Translations under genes and position numbers: made by a program
Part shown: in pieces, positions 1 to 5,979 of the stretch
Numbering within the stretch: position 1 is the stretch's first letter
Layout: each line of letters opens with the position of its first letter
Notes under the pieces: generated by a model
Seen by the model: the letters and a program-made list of their open reading frames with translations, nothing else
The model's database searches: none
Told to the model about the DNA's origin: nothing
Origin: Desulfobulbaceae bacterium UBA5628
GTDB taxonomy: Bacteria > Desulfobacterota > Desulfobulbia > Desulfobulbales > Desulfurivibrionaceae
Assembly: GCA_002421565.1 (NCBI GenBank)
Contig: DIKC01000080.1
Location: 1-6,845, forward strand
Direction: 5' to 3'
Length of the DNA stretch: 6,845 nucleotides

Positions 1-158
1 AGGTCATCGGCCTGACCGGGCCCTCGGGCGGCCGCATGGCCCGTCACTGCCATCTGGTCATCAAGGCGCCCGGCGGCCGCACCGCCGCCATCCAGGAGTG
101 CCAGCTGGCGCTGGGGCACGCATTGTGCGGGCTGGTCGAATCCGGCCTGGCGCGGTGA
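1..158 (+). CDS. gmhA: Phosphoheptose (sedoheptulose-7-phosphate) isomerase, C-terminal end only
   Basis: Only the last 51 codons are visible, read in the frame that ends with TGA at 156-158; the rest lies left of the window. The peptide starts VIGLTGPSGGRMA and runs to GHALCGLVESGLAR. This is the final part of a SIS sugar-isomerase domain: the strand-turn 'LTG..GG.M' followed by the closing helix. In GmhA of E. coli a Gln and a His eight residues apart in this helix are zinc ligands (Q172, H180), and the same pair is present here in IQECQLALGH. GmhA converts sedoheptulose 7-phosphate to D-glycero-D-manno-heptose 7-phosphate in the cytoplasm, the first step of ADP-heptose synthesis for the LPS inner core. 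DiaA-type SIS proteins are related and cannot be fully excluded from a tail alone. The next gene starts 28 bases downstream on the same strand, so they are probably co-transcribed. Confidence 0.75.
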   Translation, partial: VIGLTGPSGGRMARHCHLVIKAPGGRTAAIQECQLALGHALCGLVESGLAR

Positions 159-186
159 TCCCCCGATACGCAAGGAACGGGAACGA

Positions 187-1095
187 ATGAAACTTCTGAA
201 GAACGTCGACATAAGGGTGGTGTCCGTGCTGCTGGCATTCCTCCTCTGGCTGCACGCGGTCACCGAGAGGGATTTCACCGTGACCTTCGACTGCCCGGTG
301 GAGCTGGTCAACGTTCCCCATGACCTGGTGCCGGCGGCGACCCTGATGCCGGTTTCCTGCGACATTACGGCCAAAGGCAAGGACATCCTGGCCTTCCGTC
401 TGAAAACACCGCGGGTGGTGGTTGACGCCGGCAGCCGGAAGGCGAGAAACCTGTCCGTCAGGCTGGCCGAAAGCCACCTGGCGATGCCCTTCGGCCTGGA
501 GGCCCCGCACGCCGAGTTCCAGCCGGCCGAGCTATCGGTCAGGCTGGACCGCCTGGCCTTCAAGACGGTGCTGGTGGTGCCGGACCTGGCCGGCCAGCCG
601 GCCGAGGGATTCATAGTCAGCGACTCGACCGCGGCCGAGCCTTGTTCGGCGCGGCTTTGGGGCCCGGAAAAGACGGTGACGCAGACGGACACCATCTTCA
701 CCGAGCCGATCAGGATAGACGAGCTGAGGGAGAGCCAGAGGCGCGGCGCGCGCCTGGCGCTGCCCGACCCCCGGAACTACCGGGCCGAGCCGGAGTCGGT
801 CGTGATAAGCCTGGTGTTCGAGAAATCGGGCGAAAGGTTTTTCCGGAACATCCCGCTGTCACTGGCCAACCGCGGAGCCGGATTCCTGGTCGGCTTCTCC
901 CCGGGGACGGTGGACATCGTGGTGGCCGGGCCCAGAATGCTGCTGGAGCGCACCAGACCGTCCGACATCAGGGTTTTCCTGGACCTCAAGGGCCTGGCCC
1001 CGGGCGGCCACCGGCTCCAGGCGGTCATCGAGCTGCCGGACAGGATGGAGCTGATAGCCGCCACCCCCCGGACCTTCGAGGTGACCATCAGGTGA
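187..1095 (+). CDS. YbbR-domain membrane-anchored protein
   Basis: A 302-residue protein with the typical YbbR layout: a short cytoplasmic N-terminus (MKLLKNVDIR), one hydrophobic anchor at about residues 11-24 (VVSVLLAFLLWLHA), then three beta-rich YbbR-type repeats outside the membrane at about 28-122, 126-212 and 218-302. The second repeat shows the family pattern clearly: VVPDLAGQPAEGFIV, then LWGPEKTV, then a closing I-D-E-L. The third has the parallel GFSPGTVDIVVAGP. The ATG start follows AAGGAA (172-177) at a 9-base spacing. In Firmicutes the YbbR protein CdaR binds and regulates the diadenylate cyclase CdaA, but no cyclase gene is seen here, so the partner is unknown. The stop codon overlaps the tsaD start by 4 bases (GTGA, 1092-1095), indicating a shared mRNA. 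Codon use is odd for the window: 14 of 27 Arg codons are AGG/AGA and five Ile codons are ATA. Family call is secure; function is not. Confidence 0.85.
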   Translation: MKLLKNVDIRVVSVLLAFLLWLHAVTERDFTVTFDCPVELVNVPHDLVPAATLMPVSCDITAKGKDILAFRLKTPRVVVDAGSRKARNLSVRLAESHLAMPFGLEAPHAEFQPAELSVRLDRLAFKTVLVVPDLAGQPAEGFIVSDSTAAEPCSARLWGPEKTVTQTDTIFTEPIRIDELRESQRRGARLALPDPRNYRAEPESVVISLVFEKSGERFFRNIPLSLANRGAGFLVGFSPGTVDIVVAGPRMLLERTRPSDIRVFLDLKGLAPGGHRLQAVIELPDRMELIAATPRTFEVTIR

Positions 1096-2120
1096 TCGTC
1101 CTGGGCATCGAGACCTCCTGCGACGAGACGGCGGCGGCGGTGGTCGACCAGGGCGGTGTCCGGTCCAACGTCATCCACTCCCAGCAGGTGCACCGGCCTT
1201 TCGGCGGTGTGGTGCCGGAGCTGGCCTCGCGCGACCATCTCAGTAAGATCGTCCAGGTGACGCGCCAGGCGCTGGAAGAAGCCAAGGCCGGCCTTGGCGA
1301 CATCGGGGCGGTGGCGGCCGCCTCCAGCCCGGGCCTGGCCGGGGCCCTGCTGGTGGGAAACTCGTTCGGCCAGGGCCTGGCCCTGTCCATCGGAAAGCCG
1401 TTCGTGCCCGTGAACCACATAGAGGCCCACGTCCACGGGGCCATGCTCGGTGACGGAAGCCTTAAGCCTCCTTTCGTGGCCCTGGTGGTCTCGGGGGGGC
1501 ACACCTCGCTGTTCCACGTCGGGAACGACCTCAGCCTGAGCCTGATGGGCCGGACTCTGGACGACGCGGCCGGGGAGGCCTTCGACAAGGTGGCCAAGAT
1601 GCTGGGCCTGGGCTATCCGGGCGGGCCGGCGATCAGCCGCTTGGCGGCCGAGGGAAATCCGGCGGCAATCGCCTTTCCCCGGGCCTGGCTGGCCCCGGAG
1701 AGCCTGGATTTCAGCTTCAGCGGCCTCAAGACCGCGGTGGCCTCCCATCTGCGGCAGGAAACCGCCGCCAACCGGGAGATATCGGTACCGGACATCTGCG
1801 CCTCGTTCCAGGAGGCGGTGGTGGAGGTACTGGTAAGCAAGGCCCTGACCGCGGCCGAACGCTTCGGCCTCAAAACCGTGGCCCTGACCGGCGGGGTGGC
1901 GGCCAATCCCCGCCTGCGCCAGGAGTTGGATCGCCGGGCTACGGCGGCCGGAATCAAGGTCTGTATGCCGGCCCCGGAATTCTGCACCGATAATGCGGCG
2001 ATGATCGCCCTGGCCGGCTGGTTCCGCTACCAGGGAGAGGCCGCCGGCCAAGCGCCGGGCCTTGATCTGGAGCTTGACGCCTATTCCCGCTCCGGCTACC
2101 TCCGGCCGGCAGGAGCCTGA
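1092..2120 (+). CDS. tsaD: tRNA N6-adenosine threonylcarbamoyltransferase TsaD
   Basis: TsaD transfers the threonylcarbamoyl group from TC-AMP to A37 of ANN-decoding tRNAs, working with TsaB and TsaE (t6A synthesis, cytoplasm). The 342-residue length is normal for the family. Visible Kae1/TsaD motifs: IETSCDETAAAVV (6-18), FGGVVPELASRDH (37-49), the metal-binding VNHIEAH (107-113), VSGGHTSL (133-140), the highly conserved GRTLDDAAGEAFDKVAKMLG (153-172), YPGGP (175-179), FSFSGLKTAV (208-217), TGGVAANPRLR (266-276) and TDNAAM (299-304). H109, H113 and D300 match the E. coli metal ligands H111, H115 and D300. The frame is open further upstream (to 642), but the GTG at 1092 is the start: it gives a protein beginning exactly at the conserved motif, it overlaps the ybbR stop as GTGA, and a near-perfect Shine-Dalgarno GAGGTGA (1078-1084) lies 7 bases before it. 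The common GPGL loop reads SPGL here (79-82). All Asp codons in the first half are GAC, while GAT dominates afterwards. Confidence 0.97.
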   Translation: MIVLGIETSCDETAAAVVDQGGVRSNVIHSQQVHRPFGGVVPELASRDHLSKIVQVTRQALEEAKAGLGDIGAVAAASSPGLAGALLVGNSFGQGLALSIGKPFVPVNHIEAHVHGAMLGDGSLKPPFVALVVSGGHTSLFHVGNDLSLSLMGRTLDDAAGEAFDKVAKMLGLGYPGGPAISRLAAEGNPAAIAFPRAWLAPESLDFSFSGLKTAVASHLRQETAANREISVPDICASFQEAVVEVLVSKALTAAERFGLKTVALTGGVAANPRLRQELDRRATAAGIKVCMPAPEFCTDNAAMIALAGWFRYQGEAAGQAPGLDLELDAYSRSGYLRPAGA

Positions 2121-2125
2121 CCGCC

Positions 2126-2629
2126 TTGGAACCCCATCGCACCGCCCGCTATTATTACCTGAAAATCATCCGCCTCAAGGGTGATCCCCAGACCCTGGCC
2201 CGGGGGGTGACCCTGGGGGTTTTTATCGGCATCGTGCCGATCATTCCGATCCAGACCATTGTCATCTTCCTTCTCGCCCCCATCTGCCGGGGCAACACCA
2301 TTGCCGCCCTGCTGGCCGGCTTTTTGGTCAGCAATCCCCTCACCTTTTTTCCCCAGTATCTTCTTTCCTGGAAAATCGGCAAATGGCTGATTCCGGTGGA
2401 CATCAACTGGCACCGGGTCCAGGATACCGTCCATATCCTCACCTCCGGCGACAGCTCCATCGCCCAGTGCCTGGCCGCGGTCAGCCATTTGGGCTATGAA
2501 GCGATCGCGGTGCTGGTGGTGGGGGGCATGGTCCTGGGGCTGCCCTTTGCCATCCTCGCCTACCCCCTCTCCCTGCAACTGTTCAGCGCCATCCGGCGCA
2601 AGCGGCGGCAGAAGCACACCCTTTCCTGA
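2126..2629 (+). CDS. DUF2062 small inner-membrane protein
   Basis: A 167-residue membrane protein of the DUF2062 family, whose biochemical function is not established. The family signature is seen in order: GDPQTLARGVTLGVFIGIVPIIPIQT across residues 19-44 (GDP, then a GVFIG..P turn), then RGNTIAALLAGFLVSNPLTFFPQYLL (55-80), where the conserved SNP triplet sits. Hydrophobic segments lie at about 27-52, 58-80 and 123-148, and the C-terminus is strongly basic (IRRKRRQK, 156-163), which suggests a cytoplasmic tail. The start is TTG at 2126, preceded at 10 bases by AGGAG (2111-2115) inside the tsaD 3' end; the tsaD stop is 5 bases upstream. rsmA starts 4 bases after its stop. The position between two RNA-modification genes looks like fixed operon membership, but no role in modification can be inferred from the sequence. 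The start could be a few codons off, since the initiator is non-ATG. Confidence 0.85.
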   Translation: MEPHRTARYYYLKIIRLKGDPQTLARGVTLGVFIGIVPIIPIQTIVIFLLAPICRGNTIAALLAGFLVSNPLTFFPQYLLSWKIGKWLIPVDINWHRVQDTVHILTSGDSSIAQCLAAVSHLGYEAIAVLVVGGMVLGLPFAILAYPLSLQLFSAIRRKRRQKHTLS

Positions 2630-2633
2630 GCCG

Positions 2634-3473
2634 ATGACCAGCCCGCCGGTAAAAGATACCCTGGCTGCCCATCGCCTGGCGCCCAGCAAACGGCTGGGCC
2701 AGAATTTTCTCGTCCATCCCCATATTGCCGAGCAGATTGTGGCGACCGCCGAGATCGGGCCGGAGGATACGGTAATCGAGCTGGGAGTGGGACTGGGCGC
2801 CCTCACCCTGCCCCTGGCCCGCCAGGCCGGACGGGTGATCGGCCTGGAAATCGATGCCGGCCTGGTTCGTTACCACCAGGAAACAGGCGACCTGCCCGCC
2901 AACGTCACCCTTATCCACCAGGATCTGCTGACCGCCGATTTTGCCGCCCTGGCCGGGGAGGCCGGGGGAGAGGTGAAGATTATCGCCAACCTGCCCTACT
3001 CGGTGACCAATCCCCTGCTCTTCAAATTGATCGAACAGCGGCAGGCCATGAGCTGGGCGGTGCTGATGATCCAAAAGGAGGTGGCCCTGCGGCTTACCGC
3101 CGCTCCCGGCAGCAAGGAGTACGGAGTATTGACCGTGCTGCTGGGGGGCTGCGCCACCGTGGAACGGCTGCTCACGGTGGGGCCGGGCAATTTTCATCCC
3201 CGGCCCAAGGTGGATTCGATGGTGGTGCGGCTTGATTTCCGTAGGCCGCCGGAAAAGATGGGGCCGGAGATTTTTCCCCGGCTGCGGCTGCTGGTGGACG
3301 CCGCCTTTCGCCAACGCCGCAAAACCCTGCTCAACAGCCTGAGCGGCGCGCACCTGCCCGGCCTGGACAAGGAAAAAATCGGGCAACTGCTTGCCGCCGC
3401 CGGTATCGACCCCAGGCAGCGGGCCGAAGAACTTACCACCGCCGACTATCTCCGTCTGGCCGGCCTTGCCTGA
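2634..3473 (+). CDS. rsmA: 16S rRNA dimethyladenosine transferase RsmA (KsgA)
   Basis: RsmA uses S-adenosylmethionine to dimethylate two adjacent adenines (A1518 and A1519 in E. coli numbering) in the 3' loop of 16S rRNA during late 30S assembly. The 279-residue length is normal. Motifs in order: KRLGQNFL (19-26); SAM-binding motif I VIELGVGLGALTLPLA (47-62); acidic LEID (71-74) contacting the ribose; HQDLL (95-99); catalytic motif IV ANLPYSVTNPL (118-128); QKEVALRLTA..GSKEYG (147-164); FHPRPKVDSMVVRL (187-200); and the C-terminal AFRQRRKTLLNSL (224-236). Motif I has GVGLG where GPGLG is usual; all glycines are retained, so activity is expected. The frame is open upstream to 2496, but those codons are the shadow of DUF2062, and the ATG at 2634 places the KRLGQNFL motif at the expected distance. 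There is no strong Shine-Dalgarno; the DUF2062 stop lies 4 bases upstream, so initiation probably depends on translational coupling. Confidence 0.97.
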   Translation: MTSPPVKDTLAAHRLAPSKRLGQNFLVHPHIAEQIVATAEIGPEDTVIELGVGLGALTLPLARQAGRVIGLEIDAGLVRYHQETGDLPANVTLIHQDLLTADFAALAGEAGGEVKIIANLPYSVTNPLLFKLIEQRQAMSWAVLMIQKEVALRLTAAPGSKEYGVLTVLLGGCATVERLLTVGPGNFHPRPKVDSMVVRLDFRRPPEKMGPEIFPRLRLLVDAAFRQRRKTLLNSLSGAHLPGLDKEKIGQLLAAAGIDPRQRAEELTTADYLRLAGLA

Positions 3474-3500
3474 TCGCGCCTTTAATCCAGGGAGGCGTGA
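3474..3500 (+). terminator. Possible hairpin at the rsmA / DUF3108 convergent junction
   Basis: An 8-pair stem can form between 3474-3481 (TCGCGCCT) and 3493-3500 (AGGCGTGA) around an 11-base loop, starting directly after the rsmA stop codon. One pair is G-T, which is a G-U wobble in the rsmA transcript but an A-C mismatch in the opposing one, so the structure favours the + strand mRNA. A weaker outer pairing of 3457-3463 with 3501-3507 also exists. No T-run follows on either strand, so this is not a standard intrinsic terminator. It may act as an mRNA end stabiliser, a weak terminator, or be chance in GC-rich DNA. Confidence 0.3.
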
Positions 3501-4297
3501 CCGGCCGGGCCTTGATATTCGGTGAGGATGGCGGTAAGTGAGCCAATGACGATCTTGGCCTTGATCCAGACCGGCAGCCGGTAATCATCATCGGTGAGCC
3601 AGACCACCGGCGGGGCCGCCTTATCGTACAATCCCTTGAACTGCAAACGGGGCTGAACCCGCAGGGTTTGCCGGTCGCCGAAGATGGTGGCCCTGGTTTC
3701 CACCCCCTCCACCACCACCGGCACCAGATGCCTTTTCTTGTCGGCGAAGGTGGGCAGCATGGCCGGCGGCCCATCCTGGGGCAAAGGCATGGCCCGCATC
3801 GCCAGAAAGGCGGTGAATTCGTTGTGAACCGGCCCATCCAGCTCGAAAATCTCGGGCGGCTCCTCGTTTTTGCGGAAGGTTACGCGGAAATTCTCCTGGT
3901 CATATTCGCTAATTCTGAGGTTGCGGCGGCTCCCTTCCTGCTGATCGAACTGGTAATTAAGCGGCAGCCGCTGACGGCCCTCAACCACGATCCGAAAGCG
4001 ATCTTCCACCGGATAAATGGCCCCGAACAAACCGGCGGTGCGGGCGGTGGCTTCGATCAGGAACCGTTCACCCTCCCCATCCGCCAGCGGCTGGATATTA
4101 ATCACCAGCTTTCCCGCCACCAGCCGCAGCCAACTCACCGTATAATGCAAGGTCTCGGCCTGGCTGTAAACCGTTGACAGCAGGCGCGGCTCCGTCTCGG
4201 TCATGGCGGGCGGAGCCGGGGCGGCAGCCGGGATGCCCATCCCGATCATCAACAAAAATAGAGAGAAAAAAACAAGTCGCGGAAGATTTTTTTTCAT
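3482..4297 (-). CDS. DUF3108 domain periplasmic protein
   Basis: A 271-residue secreted protein of the DUF3108 family; no member's activity can be assigned from sequence. The N-terminus is a clear Sec signal peptide: MKKNLPR, a hydrophobic core at about 8-20 (LVFFSLFLLMIGM), then a likely signal peptidase I site near AAA (24-26). No lipobox Cys is present. The mature part opens with the family hallmark ETLHYTVSWLRLVAGKL (48-64), continues with beta-strand-rich segments including EATARTAGLFGAIYPVEDRF (82-101) and ends with VVWLTDDDYRLPVWIKAKIVIGSLTAIL (231-258), typical of DUF3108, a beta-rich domain probably in the periplasm or at the inner face of the outer membrane. The ATG at 4297 is followed at once by an 8-A run (codons 2-4); upstream there is no good Shine-Dalgarno. 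It is convergent with rsmA (8-base gap) and divergent from the 118-residue gene, so it is probably transcribed alone. Confidence 0.85.
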   Translation of the reverse strand: MKKNLPRLVFFSLFLLMIGMGIPAAAPAPPAMTETEPRLLSTVYSQAETLHYTVSWLRLVAGKLVINIQPLADGEGERFLIEATARTAGLFGAIYPVEDRFRIVVEGRQRLPLNYQFDQQEGSRRNLRISEYDQENFRVTFRKNEEPPEIFELDGPVHNEFTAFLAMRAMPLPQDGPPAMLPTFADKKRHLVPVVVEGVETRATIFGDRQTLRVQPRLQFKGLYDKAAPPVVWLTDDDYRLPVWIKAKIVIGSLTAILTEYQGPAGHASLD

Positions 4298-4394
4298 TGG
4301 CGTTCGTCAAAAGTAAGATAATTGTCAGACCTTCTTTCTAAGATGCTTGACACTGCTTGAACGAACCAGACAAATTCCAAAGGGGAAAGAAAGG
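4298..4394. promoter_or_regulatory. Divergent intergenic region with putative promoter elements
   Basis: This 97-base AT-rich gap separates two divergent genes and must contain the 5' signals of both. On the + strand a perfect -35 hexamer TTGACA lies at 4347-4352, but the 16-18 base spacing leads only to poor -10 matches (ACAAAT or CAAATT, 4370-4376). A good -10-like GATAAT lies at 4317-4322 with no clear -35. On the - strand TATCTT (complement of 4315-4320) is a possible -10 for the DUF3108 gene, again without a good -35. TAAGAT occurs twice (4314-4319, 4339-4344) and TGCTTGA twice, 10 bases apart (4344-4350, 4354-4360). No promoter can be fixed with certainty. Confidence 0.4.
4344..4360 (+). 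repeat. Short direct repeat TGCTTGA, 10-base period
   Basis: TGCTTGA occurs at 4344-4350 and again at 4354-4360, one DNA helical turn apart, overlapping the -35-like TTGACA upstream of the 118-residue gene. This spacing would place two contacts on the same DNA face, as in a direct-repeat operator, but seven-base repeats also occur by chance. Confidence 0.35.
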
Positions 4395-4751
4395 ATGGGC
4401 CATAACCTTCACCACGAAGCCCTCACGTCGGAGGCAAAAATGCAGTACGAAGCCGCCACCCAGCAAATCCGGCAGAAACTGGCCCAGGGCAACACCTACG
4501 AAGAGGCGTGCCGCCACCTGAGCGACCTGGAACCGACCTTCAAGGCGTATGTTTTCGAAGATTTTCTAAAAATTCTGATCGCCGAGGAATACCTGGGCAA
4601 CAACGCTCCCATCGACGATCTCGCCCTGCTCCTCGGCCTGCCTTACGATACCATGGAAAAGGCGGTAAAAAATCTGCTGGAGGAAATCTCCTGGGAAACC
4701 GCGGTTGATTTTGTCGGCGCGGTCAGCGGCCCGAACACTGTTTTTCACTGA
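4395..4751 (+). CDS. Uncharacterised 118-residue helical protein
   Basis: I do not recognise this family. The predicted product is short, acidic and almost entirely helical, without signal peptide, membrane segment or Cys/His metal cluster apart from a His-containing start ([10 protein letters not shown]). Three parts can be seen: an amphipathic helix at about 12-30 ([19 protein letters not shown]); a middle helix region at 34-67 with YEEACRHL and [17 protein letters not shown]; and a C-terminal segment at 73-98 (start [14 protein letters not shown]) resembling a helix-turn-helix or small helical-bundle pattern. The start is ATG 4395, with AGGGGA (4381-4386) about 8 bases upstream. The frame is open back to a TTG at 4347, but that TTG is within a -35-like TTGACA and has no ribosome site, and the extra 16 residues look non-coding. 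Codon use is like the flanking genes, supporting a real gene. Its last 7 bases overlap the 3' end of the opposing tyrS. Possibly a regulator or adaptor; no function is claimed. Confidence 0.75.
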   Translation: MGHNLHHEALTSEAKMQYEAATQQIRQKLAQGNTYEEACRHLSDLEPTFKAYVFEDFLKILIAEEYLGNNAPIDDLALLLGLPYDTMEKAVKNLLEEISWETAVDFVGAVSGPNTVFH

Positions 4752-5968
4752 ACAAAACGCACCCGGCCAAAACGGCGCTTGCCCACCTTGAGCAGCACCT
4801 CGCCCTTGGTCGGCACCAGCAATTCCACATCCTCCACCTTCTCGCCGTCCACGCTCACCGCATGCTGCTGAATCAGGCGGCGGGCCTCGGACACTCCCTT
4901 GACCAGGCCGGTTTCGGCCAACAGCCGGGGCAGCTTGATCCCGGCCGGATCAGCCGGCAGGGAGAATTCCGGAATCTCGTCGGGCAACTCATGCTGACGG
5001 AATAATTTATCAAAATTCTCTTCCGCGGCCAAGGCAGCGGCTTGGTCATAAAAACGGGCCACCAGATCCCGGGCCAGCCGCTGCTTGACCGCCTTGGGAT
5101 GAATGGCCCCGGCCGCCATTTCCCGCTTCAACCCGGCGACTTCATCCAGCGACAAATCGCTGAGCAGTTCGTAGTAGCGAAACATCAACTCATCGGGCAT
5201 GGACATGGTCTTGCCGTAAATATCGTCGGCGCCCTCGGTGATCCCGATGTAATTACCCAGGGACTTGCTCATCTTGTTGACCCCGTCCAGCCCCTCCAGC
5301 AGCGGCATGGTGATCACCACCTGGGGCTCCTGACCCCAAACCCGTTGCAGGTCGCGGCCCATCAGGAGATTGAAAAGCTGATCGGTGCCGCCCAACTCCA
5401 CGTCCGCCGCCAGGGCCACCGAATCATAGCCCTGGATCAGGGGGTAGAGAAATTCGTGGATGCCGATCGGCCTTTCGGCCGCAAAACGCTGCTTGAAATC
5501 CTCCCGCTCCAGCATCCGGGCCACGGTAAGCTGGGCGCTCAGGCGAATGAAATCCTGGGAGGACAGCCCGTTGAGCCAAGTGCTGTTGAAAACCACCTTG
5601 GTCAGGGCCGGATCAAGAATTTTAAAAACCTGTTCCTTGTAGGTTTCGGCGTTTTTGCTCACCTCCTCGGTGGTGAGCGGCTTGCGGGTCTCGGACTTGC
5701 CGGTGGGGTCGCCGATCATGCCGGTAAAGTCGCCGATCAGGAAATGGATTTCATGGCCCAGTTCCTGAAAATGCTTCATCTTCTGAATCAACACGGCGTG
5801 GCCCAGATGGAGATCCGGGGCAGTGGGATCAAAGCCCGCCTTGACCTTGAGGGGCTTGCCGCTCTCCTGGGCGCGCACCAGTTTTTTCCGCAACTCCTCG
5901 GGGGAGAAGACCTGAACCGCGCCCCGGGTGAGGCGCGCCATCTGTTCGTCAATGCTCAGGTTACTCAT
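4745..5968 (-). CDS. tyrS: Tyrosyl-tRNA synthetase
   Basis: A class I aminoacyl-tRNA synthetase that activates tyrosine with ATP and charges tRNA-Tyr in the cytoplasm. At 407 residues it has the length and motifs of the KMSKS-containing bacterial clade (often called TyrZ or TyrS type 2) rather than the E. coli KFGKT form. Motifs: [14 protein letters not shown] (44-57, the HIGH equivalent is HLGH at 54-57), [16 protein letters not shown] (77-92), [11 protein letters not shown] (148-158), the tyrosine/ATP-site strand [19 protein letters not shown] (179-197), [16 protein letters not shown] (221-236, KMSKS 232-236) and a C-terminal S4 RNA-binding domain at about 345-407. The ATG at 5968 follows the rny stop by 11 bases, with a short GGAAAA ribosome site inside that gap, so the two genes share an mRNA. 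The 3' end overlaps the opposing 118-residue gene by 7 bases, leaving no space for a separate terminator. Confidence 0.97.
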   Translation of the reverse strand: MSNLSIDEQMARLTRGAVQVFSPEELRKKLVRAQESGKPLKVKAGFDPTAPDLHLGHAVLIQKMKHFQELGHEIHFLIGDFTGMIGDPTGKSETRKPLTTEEVSKNAETYKEQVFKILDPALTKVVFNSTWLNGLSSQDFIRLSAQLTVARMLEREDFKQRFAAERPIGIHEFLYPLIQGYDSVALAADVELGGTDQLFNLLMGRDLQRVWGQEPQVVITMPLLEGLDGVNKMSKSLGNYIGITEGADDIYGKTMSMPDELMFRYYELLSDLSLDEVAGLKREMAAGAIHPKAVKQRLARDLVARFYDQAAALAAEENFDKLFRQHELPDEIPEFSLPADPAGIKLPRLLAETGLVKGVSEARRLIQQHAVSVDGEKVEDVELLVPTKGEVLLKVGKRRFGRVRFVQ

Positions 5969-5979
5969 CGTTTTTCCAA

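Noticed and set aside
642..1091. Upstream extension of the tsaD reading frame over ybbR
   Set aside because: The extra 150 residues have the skewed composition of an out-of-frame reading of ybbR; the GTG at 1092 with GAGGTGA upstream gives the correct family N-terminus.
777..2051. Long open frame on the - strand (424 codons) opposite ybbR and tsaD
   Set aside because: It lies opposite two well-supported genes; its product is rich in Gly, Arg, His and Pro with no recognisable domain, as expected from the complement of GC-rich coding DNA.
2583..3386. 267-codon open frame on the - strand opposite rsmA
   Set aside because: It mirrors rsmA codons; composition is Gln/Gly/His rich and no family resemblance is seen.
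3668..4177. 169-codon open frame on the + strand opposite the DUF3108 gene
   Set aside because: It is the complement of a gene with signal peptide and DUF3108 motifs; it has no ribosome site and no domain.
4340..4365. Possible sigma-54 promoter in the divergent gap
   Set aside because: The GG and GC doublets at the required -24/-12 spacing are absent.
4347..4394. TTG start giving a 134-residue version of the uncharacterised protein
   Set aside because: The TTG is part of a -35-like TTGACA, has no ribosome site, and an ATG at 4395 has a good one.
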